Shown: piece by piece, positions 12,031 through 23,391 of the stretch
Position numbering within the stretch: position 1 is the first letter of the stretch
Layout: each line of letters starts with the position of its first letter
DNA from: Ulota crispa
Taxonomy: Eukaryota; Streptophyta; Bryopsida; Orthotrichales; Orthotrichaceae
NCBI GenBank assembly: GCA_963920765.1
Contig: OY987252.1
Location: 374,501 to 438,500 of the forward strand
DNA length: 64,000 nt
Direction: 5' to 3'
The notes under the pieces: model-generated
Told to the model about the DNA's origin: nothing
Seen by the model: the letters and a program-made list of their open reading frames with translations, nothing else
The model's database searches: none
Made by a program: the position numbers and the translations under genes

Positions 12031-12091
12031 ATCAACTGATGCTCAAGAAAAAGAAATCCAAAGAAGAAAACATGTTTCCAAGAGGCTGTCT

Positions 12092-12406
12092 CATTCTTGA
12101 CATGTGAGTGACCCGACCTTGTCAAATTTGGCGGGGTTGAATTTGACAAGAGGGCTGGGCACATGCAACAACACCGTGGTGTGGCTCACCACAGCAAAGT
12201 GCACCATACGGTGGGCCCCACCATGTATAGTGCATAATGGGGATTAGGATTTCCCCATTATGCACCACATGTGATGGTTCCCACAATATGGTGCATCTCG
12301 CGGTAGTGGGGCCCACAATATGGTGCACCTCCCCGTAGTAAGCCACACCACAGTGTCGTTGCATGTGCTTAGGCTTAGGGTCGGATCACTCACATGTTAG
12401 GAATGA
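12092..12406. mobile_element. Palindrome-rich miniature element (GGGGCCCACCA family), copy 2
   Basis: The outer inverted ends contain CATGTGAGTGACCCGAC at left and GTCGGATCACTCACATG at right. Inner ends GCACATGCAAC and GTTGCATGTGC match copy 1 at 3269-3512. The middle carries GGTGGGCCCCACCA-type palindromes. The short minus-strand frame 12122-12364 is a by-product of the repeats. Confidence 0.65.
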
Positions 12407-13789
12407 AATCGTATACGCAAAATAAATTAGTCAAGTGTTGCCCAAAATTCCAAAGATGCAACCCCGCCTTTGCAAACTCATCATTTTTAAACTACTTCCC
12501 AACTTTCTAATCTCAATTTAAAAAAATTTGTCAGACTAGCTTAAAGGTAAAGGGTGCCCACTTGATTTGGCAATCTAGTGTTGAAGTATTTATTGGAAAC
12601 ATGTTATCTTCTTTGAATTACTTTCTTCTGAGAATCAGTTGATTTAAATAGCTAATGGGCCAAGCACATGGAAGTGACCCCACTTTCTTTTCTCCACATT
12701 CTTTAGGTCGGAAAGCCACATAAACATCTCTAGTCAATTGAGCATAGGGACTTGCTATAAGGGAAGTGCTACAAGCTAATACCCTACCATTTATAACAGT
12801 GGTGTTAACATTATTAGCACTGGAGCTCATTCATCCCGCTCACATAGAATTGTCTTTGTTCTCCATATTGAGGTGGCCAATTGCAACTGAAGTGGTGCAA
12901 TTGTGCGGGGTAGGTAAGAATCATCTAACCAAAAAATCCTCATCTAAGAACTTGTCAAGAAATGGTGAAAAAAAACTTCATCTTTTCCACATAAAACCTT
13001 GAGATCTTCATATTTTTCACTTTTTATTTTTTCAACAACAAAATGTGGTGAAAATCTTCCTTTTGACTGTTTGGATTATCATTCTAAAACATATTATGTT
13101 CATAGAAGAAAAAAATGTGAAATGGCAATTTTTGAAACTGCACTATTTGCACACTTGTTTTGAACATACTATACCCCTTTTCTACCTCTGAAAATTGGTG
13201 TATAGGGAAATAACATCATGCTGCAGACAATGGCAAAAGATTTAGACCTTGTGTAGTGCAAAAATTTGATTCAAATTGAAGCCAAAGTTTGTTGATCCAC
13301 TTAATGCAAGGAAGAAAATGAACCATTTTTTTTACTTCTAACACTATAATCTATCAATCCGTGTAGTGAATCAAAACCAAAAAAAATTGCATGTTTTTGT
13401 AGAAGTATATTTCAAGATCTTACAATTGAAAATCCAAAATATCACTTTAAATGTGATTTTCATGCCTCTTTTTGATAGTGGCAGTTTTGGACTAGTTTTT
13501 GAGCAAATTTGGCCGTGGTCCCTCAGGGTAAATGCAATATAACCATAGTGTAGTTGTTTTTGAGTTATACGTTTATAGGTCTTGGCGTTAAAGGGTTTAC
13601 AAAGTAGTAAATTTCTTAAGACCAAAAACCAAGTGCTTCAAGCTACACTAGAGCTGGTTCTAACATGATGAGCCTTGCCCTTGAATGCCATGCTCAATAT
13701 CGCAAAAGATTCTCCTTGCACTATTGCAGCAATGCACTTTTGTGAAAACCAGAGCATGTAATTTGTTAATTATTACCAAGAGTTAACCC
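12407..13789. repeat. Spacer with dispersed repeat R1, copy 1 (about 12950-13370)
   Basis: The part from about 12950 to 13370 matches 21830-22250 along its whole length. Shared landmarks are 'actttttattttttc', 'gtttggattatcattctaaa', 'cttttctacctctga', 'gtagaccttgtgtagtgc'-like text and 'cactataatct'. No open frame is shared, so it is a non-coding repeat. The rest of the interval holds no gene I can support. Confidence 0.55.
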
Positions 13790-14252
13790 TTAACCCCTAA
13801 AAGTCAGAACGTGCCAATGGTGGCCGCAATATCCTGGCTGTATGACGACGTATTTGACTGATAAATTTCAGATTTTGAACTGACCTTTGAATGAAAGATG
13901 CTGGTTGAAGAATTATCAATCCAATGGTGCAGATCTTGCTAAATTTGAATGTAGTTTTTGTATTCTACAAAGTGATATACAGTCATGTATATATGGTTCT
14001 CAAATGACATTTAAGGATTAAACATCAGTTGAGAACTGTACATACATGACCGTATAACACTCTGTAGAATATAGAAACTACATTCAAATTTAGCAAGACT
14101 TGCACCCTTGGATTGACAATTCTTCAACTAGCATCTTTCTTTTAGAGCTTAGTTCAAAATTTGAACTTGATCATGGTCAAATGGTCAAATACGTCATCAT
14201 AAGGCCAAAATACTGCGGCCACCACTGGCACATTTTGGTGTTTAGGGATTAA
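13790..14252. mobile_element. Head-to-head pair of TTAA miniature elements, copies B and C
   Basis: Copy B (13790-14021) reads forward and copy C (14018-14252) is its inverted twin. They meet at one TTAA (14018-14021), so the block folds into an imperfect hairpin of about 230 bp per arm. Both match copy A at 11797. The outer tips are TTAACCCCTAA at left and TTTAGGGATTAA at right. TTAACCC precedes copy B directly, giving a doubled end. Confidence 0.65.
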
Positions 14253-17200
14253 CCTCAATTGCGTTTTAGCTCCAGCTTACGCAACGTCTCTCTGTTTGTG
14301 AGTGCTAGAATGGGGTTCTGGTTTTGGGTTTTAACACCATAAGACTTTGGAAATCCATAGAGTATTTCTAAAAGTCACCAAAATATAGAGGATGGCTACC
14401 CCAAATCTTTTGGTCTTATGTTAGTAATTGGGACCACATGTAAGTGGTGACTTAGCTTGGGAAAGGTATGGGCAAACTAGTATTCAACTCCTTAGAGAAC
14501 TTAGGGCACTATGGGGGAGCTTAAGCTTGCATGGGGTAGGCCCAAGGGCATTGATTGTCACGCATATCATTGGAGCAAAAAAAGGCAGCAAAAGGGGGGC
14601 ATAAGAACTTTTATGCTCTCTTTCTTTCCCGATTTAAATCTCACCCGGTCTGGCACCTCTTCCACCCTACCTTGCCTCTTTAGGTAACACTTTCAGGAAA
14701 ACTCTCATACATTCATAATAAAATCATTATTTTCTCTTCTTCAGCCTCTCATTGCCTCTATGGTTCTAGAGACATAGGTTACCGGCACATTTTCTGACGC
14801 ACCTTCCATAATTTCAGCAAGTCCAAATTAGATACTCAGTGTAATCCTGTCAGTTTGTCGCCAAAAAAAAAAACAGGCTGGTTACCGGTAACCGTATATT
14901 AGCTCTACTAGAACTCCACCAGACGATTGTAGAACCAAGGCCATTTGGCAATTTACAAGTGTAACCCCCAAGCATGTCCTTACTGCACATAAGCACTCCA
15001 CTCCTACTTATAGCTCAGGCATTGTGTCCATTCCTTCACCCGGGTAGTTGTAGAGCAAGATTGACAGAGAGGGAGCTATAGCCAAGATTAGGTGAAGAAG
15101 TCATATACAGCAGTCTCAGTTGAATGCTCTTCTTGTGGGTGAAGCAGTGATATGATACTTCACTCCACATCACGTTCTGTGAGAGGAATTTGGGGCACTA
15201 GAATGTTGGAAGCTGGTGTTTTGTGATTGAGTGCGGACGTTTGATCCACTAGGTTTCGGAGCACATCGTAGCGACGTGATTGGTATCAGCCTAGTGCTTG
15301 CAATTCAGTCTTAATCGACCCCACCTCTGATGATTAGTTCGCACGCCATGGCTGTGCTCCCTAGCAAGTTAGGAAAATGCTCCAGCAGCAGCAATCGTAG
15401 TTGTAAGCTCTAGAACTAGTAGTATTTCTGTGTGACCTGGTCGTTCTCCAGATGAAATGCGTCAATGCTTTGCACGTCAGTTTGATCGTTCGGGCACATT
15501 GGAACTGGGGAAATTGCTCAGGGGCGTGGCTGATTTTGAAGAATTTCCTTTTCTAGGGTTCGGAAATTTGCAACACTCCTTGAATAATTTTGTGATCGAA
15601 GGCGCATTATTGCAGTTGAAAAGGGATTGTACTGACGGATTGCAGCGTAGTTGTTCAACCGTGAAGGTTGTTCAGTTTTGATTTTGAGAGGAGTCCCGCT
15701 GAAATGGGATCAAGACCTTATTGCTCTGTTTCTGGATGTGATGCAGAACTGTGAACTGAGAGTATTGCGCTGGTCCGGTGGGTCGTCTCATTTCTTCATC
15801 CGCGTTGCAGTTCTGCATCCGCTTTGGTCTGTCTCTTTCTTTGAGGGAAGGGTACGAAGGATCAAAGTTTATGGAGACTTGGGCATCATTCAGTCGCTGG
15901 TAGGCAAGCCATTGGTGCACTAAACCTTGTGATATTTTTCAATTTCTGGATCTTTACTGGGAATCTTTATGAAATTTAGTGTACTTAGTTTGCATGCACA
16001 ATAGAGATTCATAGCCTAGCTTGTGAGATTGAACAGCTTGGGAGGTAAGTTCGTTGTATAAGTTCATTAGCTTGTTCAGAGGTGTATCATGTCCAACTTG
16101 CGTAAGTTTCGATTGTCTTGACGCATATCCTTTTCGGTCAAATGATTTGTATTTGACTTTTTAAAAGTTGAGAAATGGATCTTCCGAATTTCACCATGTA
16201 TATGTCCAGGTAGAAGCACTTCGAGTAGCGTGTGTGCAAGTTCTGGTGGAGCTTATTTTATTTTTGATATTCTGCCAGTCGGTGTGGAAGATTGACTCGG
16301 GATTTTTGACATCGTATGTACTTCAACAGCGTGTGCCCAACAAATCCCAGAACCCTACCACACAGGGGAGTGATGAGTCTTACAAAATCCATGGAGGTGC
16401 TGCAATCTCTTAGGTATGTTACACCTTGGAACAGTGATGCTCATCGAGGTATAAGAAGCATTGGAACTACCGGCACGAAGTCGTCAGATAATGTACACTT
16501 GCTATATATTTGAAATTGCTGCAAATACATCCAGTTGGTGTGGCAGTCTCTGTCTGCAGGTGTTCCATGTGTGAAGAAGCCATCCTGAGAAGCTTTGCAC
16601 CTGACTGCAAGGAAGTGAAATGAAAGATTGCAGATCACTGAAGGTGAATTCATTGCCCTCATTGAGCTCACATTACATTGTGGTTTCTGGTTACTTGGTC
16701 ACTGTTACGCATGGCTTGAATTGATGCAACCTTTTTTACGGAAAATCTCCTCTCCACTATGACATGGTCCTGCTGACTTGATTAGGAGTCCTTTTCCACC
16801 GATTGCTTTGGCCATCATTGGTGATGCTATTCCTGCAGCTAGTAGGTCCCTTGCTTTTGTGTTTTTCGTCAAATCATGCTATAGTGTATGGGTTGCAACT
16901 TTATAATAATGTCTTGTGTGACATACAATTGTACATCTGATAGGAAGAAACGGGTGCCTCCCGCAAGTACCATTGCCGTTGTGTATCCTAATCAGACACA
17001 CGTATAAGATCCTTGGTGATAGCTCCTAGAACATCAAATTTTCATCGAAATTTGATGTTCACATATATAGTCTTTATATCTTGATCCAAAACAAAAAGCC
17101 CATTGTGGAAAGTGTCAGATCCTCCTCGGAAGTCTCGGTTAAGTTTGATAAATTTCGCCTGAACAATTGGTTCGGATCCATTTCCAGAATTGCTGTCTTA

Positions 17201-17789
17201 TTGGTTCAAGTCGGGGGTTTTGCTGCTGCTGGTATGAGCGGTTTTAAGAATCGATTAATTTACAGAATTGCATTGCCTCGAAAGCTGCTCCACCGTACGC
17301 ATGGAAGATTCACTTTCAAAAGCTTATCAACATACAACTTGCGTGTCCCAGCCTCACAGGGTTGGTTTCCTTCTCAAATATTTTGCAAAACTTCTCTACG
17401 TGTCTTTAGTAAATTCCATAGAATGTTATAATGAAATCAAACGAAACCATGGGAATCCTAGGTTGGACGTGTGTGAGGATGTTGGCCTGGCTTCAATTTC
17501 TTAGCAATTTCTTGCTCTTTCCTTGGTTGTCCTTGTTCGTTAGATGATTGTTTTGAACTTCAAGACTAAAATTGAGATGGTGAGTTCAAGTTTGGCCCTG
17601 ACCCTACAGTGAATATGACTTGACAGATGATCAGGTGGTATTTTGCAGATTCTGTCTCAAATGTACATGGCATCGTTTTATAAACATTACATTATGGCTT
17701 CTTCCTGCCTTTTAGAAGAGGTCCAACTCGCCACGCAGTGCATGGGGATAGTTCAGATGCCATTCGTCGCTATGTAATTTGTTAACAAG
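14253..17789 (+). promoter_or_regulatory. Long GC-richer leader region of HET3
   Basis: The sequence becomes visibly less AT-rich from about 15000 up to the HET3 start. Short open frames (15457-15681, 15651-15923, 17081-17431, others) have no recognised motif and overlap on both strands. I read the region as promoter plus a possibly spliced leader, but I cannot fix exon borders. At 14655-14705 a string around GGTAACACTTTCAGGAAAAC recurs near 61350, marking another small dispersed repeat. Confidence 0.3.
17030..17059. repeat. Perfect 12-bp inverted repeat, 6-bp loop
   Basis: AACATCAAATTT (17030-17041) and AAATTTGATGTT (17048-17059) pair perfectly around TCATCG. It lies about 730 bp before the HET3 start in the leader region. 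It could be an RNA hairpin or a protein-binding palindrome; nothing in the sequence decides. Confidence 0.7.
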
Positions 17790-20057
17790 ATGAAGTCGGG
17801 TATTTGCCAGTTATACAGAAAGACCAAGGCAATGTTCCTTGATGAACACAACGCTCCAGCCCTGGCGGACTCGCCGCTGTGCGAAACTTGTAGTGCACTA
17901 AGCCTTGTGGAGATGTTCCGTGAGGGCGTGAGAAAAGTTGACTCCACCTCTCTTGGCACGCTTGCCACAATTCTCTCCAAGAAGCTCACTTGCAGCCTCT
18001 GTGACCTGATCTCTCACTTGATCTCCCGCACTTGGCGTCTTGACCGCCATCCGGATGAAGACCTCACCTTGGTGCAAATCCAGTTCTATGTAGTACCCTG
18101 CGGTTGGGCAGATTCCTCTTGCGTTACGCCCACTACATGCGCTTACCGCATTCGAGTCTCCCCCACACTGGGTCGACCAATTGTGATTCATAGAATGGTA
18201 ATGGAGGAGAAGATAAGCCTTACGACGAATTTGCAGATGATGGAAGATGATGCGGCGAGCTTTGGGCGTGAACGTGCGTATCATGGGCGCAGGGTAGGGG
18301 CGATGGTCAACTTCAAATTGATCAAAAAGTGGATGCGGATATGTGAGAAAGAACATGGAACGAAATGCCAATGTGTGGAAGAATGTCACAGAGCAGTTAC
18401 CACGGGGTGCAAGAATGATTGATGTGGTCCAAATGGCGGTAGTTGAGGCGTCCTGGAACTGCAGGTATTTTGCGCTCAGCTATGTATGGGGAGAAATCAA
18501 CTCAAAGTATGAAACAGTCTTGAATAATGTGGCCCAGCGACGGCAGAGGGGCAGCCTTGAGAGTGTGGCGTTGCCGAACACTATCCGCGATGCAATCAAG
18601 CTAGTGCGGAGCTTGGAGAAAAGTATCTGTGGGTTGATGCCATATGTATCATTCAAGACGACGATGATGACAAGGCTATCCAGATTGCTGGGATGCATTT
18701 CATCTATGGCGCCGCAGTACTGACCATATTTGCGGTTGGCAGAGACTCGACGGATCTTAAGGGTGGAGCCGATGACCCACTTCCGGGGCTGGAGCCAGGG
18801 TCACGTCAGCAGCTACAACGAATCGAATGCATCCAGTCGTTGCGACTTACGGTTCCGCTCAGGACGCTCGATGAGACACTGGCTGCGTCGAAGTGGAACA
18901 CACGTGGATGGACCTATCAGGAGTATGTACTCTCACGACGGGGGCTTTTCTTCACAAATGAGCAGCTCTTCTTCCGTTGTCAACGCGATGTGTTCTCCGA
19001 GGACGTAATCGTTGAGAGTAGTAAGGAGTCGGCGTCATATGAAGGAGACTCTCACAGCCTTGGGCTGCACTTCATCAGAAAGATGAGGTATCCGCATAGG
19101 CGATACCGATCCTATTCTTTTGAGTTCATGCTGACAGTGGAGGAATACACGCGGAGGCAGCTCACAAATCCAGCTGACATCTACAGTGCTTTCTTTGCAA
19201 TCATCACCGTGTTTTCACGCGACATCAAGATTACTCCCTTGGATCCGGGGATAGCGTTTGTGTTTGGTATGCCGGTGTCCGTACTTGAAGACGCTATGCT
19301 GTGGCAACCAGTGCTAAATGCACATGCGCATGACCGCCGTGTTATTACAGGGTTGGTCACGCCAAGTTGGTGTTGGGCTGGCTGGAAGAGCGGTGTGGTG
19401 TATATCAACCTTTTGGGATTCATGTCTGACACACCTGCGGGTATACAGTCGTTGGTGAATGAATGGATCATTGTCGATCCGGTTGGACAAGCTAGGCAGA
19501 TTGCCACCGGTCGCCACTTGGACGAATATGACGGCCCAGAGGAGACTGACAAATATTTTAGGCCTTCAAGCCCGCCAGGTGCATCGCTTGTTGAGGAGGG
19601 CAAGATTTTTGCGCCAGGAACACTACTGTTCTACACCACCGTTGCATTGCTGAGGGTTCGAAAGTTTGAGTACCAACTTGACGAGATCACATCGGAGGAC
19701 CGACGTAGTGATGTCCATGTCTACGGTAGCAAGTTTCATTCCGTCTTTGAGATCTTCTCTGAAACATCGCCGCCTGCGACGATGGGCAAGGTTGTGCTGC
19801 CAACCGACACTCATACAGAGGTGCCCTTAGAGTTTGCATTACTCTCCCGTTCTGGTATGGGCTGTGAACCCGGAATTTATGACGAAGTAGTGTTTGGGAA
19901 ACGCTATGACAAGTGTTTGTTGAATGTTATGGTTGTTAAGCGGGTAGGAAATACTGTGGATGAAAAGGAGATCTCTGAAAGAGTTGGGGTTGGCGTGATT
20001 GTGGAGGCGGCTTGGGCCGAAGCAGGGTTTTGGGAACGAGTGGTCTGGTTGCAGTGA
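17790..20057 (+). CDS. HET3: fungal-style HET-domain protein with two opposite frame changes
   Basis: From ATG 17790 to TGA 20055-20057, about 755 codons. The layout is that of ascomycete HET proteins. An N-terminal segment has two C-x-x-C pairs (PLCETC near residue 30 and CSLCDLI near 70). [12 protein letters not shown] is followed by [10 protein letters not shown], then [48 protein letters not shown] and [18 protein letters not shown], ending in a long variable C-terminus. The frame changes twice: near 18383-18395 by the equivalent of one extra base, and near 18609-18617 by one missing base. This restores the original frame. Frame one meets TGA at 18420, so both changes matter. Introns cannot explain shifts with no gap in protein similarity. 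Either it is a young pseudogene or the assembly has two indel errors. It differs in subtype from the other five loci, which suggests a separate origin. Confidence 0.8.
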
Positions 20058-20667
20058 CAAAAGTAAGCAGCCTCCTTCGCATAACACCCGTCTCCATCAA
20101 TGATGTAGTATCTGCGGGAGAGTTATTTGCTCTTTGAAAAATGTACATTGGCTTATGACAATGCGAAATCAAAGTATGGATGCTGGTTCACAGGCCAAGC
20201 GTACAGTTCTTCAGAAGGAACTTACGAGAACGAGTGAAAGGTCGGTAGCAACTGTCAAGGAATTTCAGAAACTGCGGAGGACATTCATGTATTTAAGGAT
20301 TTTAGAGGGAGAATATTTGGCGTTTGAAGGTGTTGGGAGAAGGCTTGAAGACAATTTTGATTACTGAAGTTGAGTTATGAACTTTATAACGTTTCACATC
20401 TACATTTGACGATCTCGAATCCCCCTGGACTCTTTCTCGAACTAAAACAAGTATCCTTCTAATAGACCCTTTGATAACATGCATGTACATGCTGCTTGTG
20501 GATCCGATACTCTTTCGCTGAGCTGTGAATTGTCACAGGCTCTGACGGATGATCAGGTGCTGGACTGCCAACCCCACAGGCCCCAACAAGTGACAAGCTT
20601 TGTTCTCGGGTTCTACACCAGACAAGTTATGCAGGAGCGGTGGTGGATTATTAGTGAGTGGGGGAAA
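20058..20667 (+). other. Probable 3' region of HET3
   Basis: It follows the HET3 stop directly. A 77-codon frame at 20134-20367 contains no known motif and could be leftover or chance. No polyadenylation site can be assigned with confidence. Confidence 0.3.
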
Positions 20668-20890
20668 CTACACTAAAGATGATATTTAGTGTTATGCCCA
20701 GTAAATGACTTGTAAATGCCATAAGTTTTTACTCTTGATGAATGTTTTTACTAAGAGCACAACTATGTATACTGATTGAAGACGAGGTTAATTGTAAACT
20801 TAGTTGGTAAAAATATTCATCAAGAGTAAAACATTATGGCGTTTACAAGTCATTTACTGGGCATAGCACTAAATATCATCTTTAGAGTAG
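20668..20890. mobile_element. Foldback element with about 85-bp arms
   Basis: The left arm (20668-20755) begins ACTACACTAAAGATGATATT. The right arm (about 20803-20890) is its near-perfect reverse complement and ends CATCTTTAGAGTAGT. Both arms share GCCCAGTAAATGACTTG and CTCTTGATGAAT. The central loop is about 45 bp. The CACTA-like tips suggest a CACTA-related foldback. The 67-codon frame at 20836 is a product of the right arm. Confidence 0.7.
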
Positions 20891-22682
20891 TGAATGAGGA
20901 TAAGAACTTTCATTTGGATGTCATTCCAAAATCTGATCCTTATCATGCTCAAATACAACACCATGCAAGTAGAATACATGACAAAATTGTGGCTTCTCAG
21001 ATCTGTAGAAGGTGCAATTGTGATTTAAATTGCGCTTAGTCTGAATATAAACTTTTCTCACTAAAAACTACCTCAATAGATGTGCGTTCCATGTCAAGTA
21101 AGGTGTTAAGCCTTGTTTCCAGGGCTTCCTGGGAAAAATGTCGAGGGCAGGAGCCTGAGGGCATTTTTTTTCCTAGCAAGCCTAAGGATAGAGGCTTAAC
21201 CCCTTAACCCCTAAATGCAAAAAGTCTCGTGCTTGAGGTGAAATGCCTAGACTTGGTAATTGCCTACACCGTCTAATTTGTTAGACTCTAAAATTGAAAT
21301 TTCTCTTTCTCTTCTAGTATGGTGTGTACCTTCTGGCTCTATGGTAGCATCTTGCATGTTTGATGTGGGAGCAGTAATCTTGCTGCTTGCCTCATCTCTG
21401 TCCATGCCTCAAGAACCTGCCTGATCAACCTTTAGTTGTAAAAACCTTGATTTTAACCCCTAAATGCAAAATGTCCTGTGGGGGGCTTTTGCAAATCTCA
21501 GGCACATTCCCATGGTTTCCTTTTATTTTAATAATTCTTGAAATTTTGTTCAAAGATTTAAGAAGACAAGAGGTACATGGGAATGTAATTATTATTCCCA
21601 TCGGACCTATAGAAAAATAGTTGTGTCATCTCAAAGAAAAAATTGTCAAGTGTGGGCACATCAGGCAACTCCAAAAACTTTTGCTAGGACACTCTTCTGA
21701 ATGTGAGATTTTAACTTCCCAAAAGTAATATTATTTCCTTTCATATTGTCAAAAAAAAATTCTTGTCTTTAGTGGAAAATAGCATTTTAACTCAAGTTAA
21801 ACATTTTCACACATTGTCACACATTTTTGGACAAGGAACCAAAAAAACTTCTTCTTTTCACATAAAAATTTGAGATCTCTGTATTATTTACTTTTTATTT
21901 TTTCTAAACAAAAATATAGTGTAAACCTTCCTATTGACCGTTTGGATTATCATTCTAAAACAAATAACGTTCACCAAAAAAAAAACAGGAAATTCCAGTT
22001 TTTGAACTTCTACTCGTTGCACAATTTTTTTGCATATGCTACACCTCTTTTCTACCTCTGAATTATTTTACAAGGAACTAATATCATGCTTGACATGGCG
22101 GTAATGAATGTAGACCTTGTGTAGTGCAAAAATTTGACACCAAGTGAAATCAAAATCTGCTAATCGACGCATCACAGGTGAGAAAATGAAGCCTTTCTTC
22201 TACTTCAAACACTATAATCTTTCAGTCCGTGTGGTCAGAGTTTATGGAACTTTGTGAGTGTGTTACTTAATATGTCTTAATTGAGATCATATAGTTAAGA
22301 GATGAAATAAAAAATTTTGTTTCCTTCCTAACTCATTGATCTAGAATCACCAGTATTGGAGTGTTTATTTTGTGAAATTGTCAAGGAATTTTAGGAGTTA
22401 ACGTCAATCGACCATTTATGGGTTGTTTGGAGATAAGAATCTTTGTAGCAAAGGTTACAATTCACCTCAATAAAAAATTTAGACTATGACATAAAGGTGG
22501 AGTAAGATTTGCATCTATTGAGACCATTGCCACAAGAATTGGTGCAAGAATCGGGGAGCTTTAGTGATTTTCCTAAAATGGAATTGTAGATATTTATGCT
22601 AAAATATACCCATTGCGTAAATGCCTTTTTGATTATCTAAAACACTCATTGATTCACTTTGACCAGAAATAGCTCATCAAGG
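20891..22682. repeat. Spacer with repeat R1, copy 2 (about 21830-22250)
   Basis: The interval 21830-22250 is the sister of 12950-13370. Earlier, 21198-21225 and 21450-21475 share TTAACCCCTAAATGCAAAA in the same orientation. These look like ends or fragments of another TTAA-type element. At 22495-22590 lies an R3 fragment. No gene is seen. Confidence 0.5.
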
Positions 22683-23391
22683 TTAACCCTTTAGCACCCA
22701 ATCTTGTTTCAAGGAAAACCAAATTTCCTACTGATTTTTATGTTTGAACTAATTTTGATGGAAATGAAATGTCTAAATTTAGCATCCAACCGTACAAGAT
22801 TAAAACCAAACCATGACTCAAACTTTGGGGAGAAATTGCACAACATCCAACGGTTGATGTAAAAGATTATAGTGTTCAAAGTTACCGTATATTGGTAGTG
22901 AAAACTATGGATTTTGAAGGGTGTACTACTTTAATCATCAATAGATTCTTACAAGATTTTTATTACTTTGAACACAAGCCATTCACATGTGCACTAGCTT
23001 GATAGCATCCCATTGACATATCATATGTGAAGAAAAAAGTTATACACAATTATTGATGAATTGTTTGCTTAAGTCTACTTGAAGACAAAGTTCAATCAAA
23101 ATTAAAGACTAAATTCTATGTGCATGTGTTTGAAATACAACACAATATGTGGCATGGTATTCATTGTATTTTAGTGGATTTCATGGAATTTGTGTTGTAC
23201 TCCTAGCTTTTCCAAGAGTTTTGTAATTCAAAATCATGATCCGTTTGTTGGAGTGTGTTCATCTTTTGGGCATGCAAATCTGAAATTCAAACATTGAATC
23301 CTAAATCCTCATGGATTTCAAGGAAAATGAGTTTAAGCACCCAAATCGTCCCTGTTTGGGCTTCATGGGCACCAAAAGGTTAATGGGTTAA
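22683..23391. mobile_element. TTAA-flanked element of about 700 bp
   Basis: TTAA at 22683-22686 and 23388-23391 bounds the element. The left end reads CCCTTTAGCACCCA. The right end, inverted, reads CCCATTAACCTTTTGGTGCCCA, similar apart from a short insertion. The body is AT-rich and non-coding. It fits the piggyBac-like style seen elsewhere in the window but is a separate family. Confidence 0.5.
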
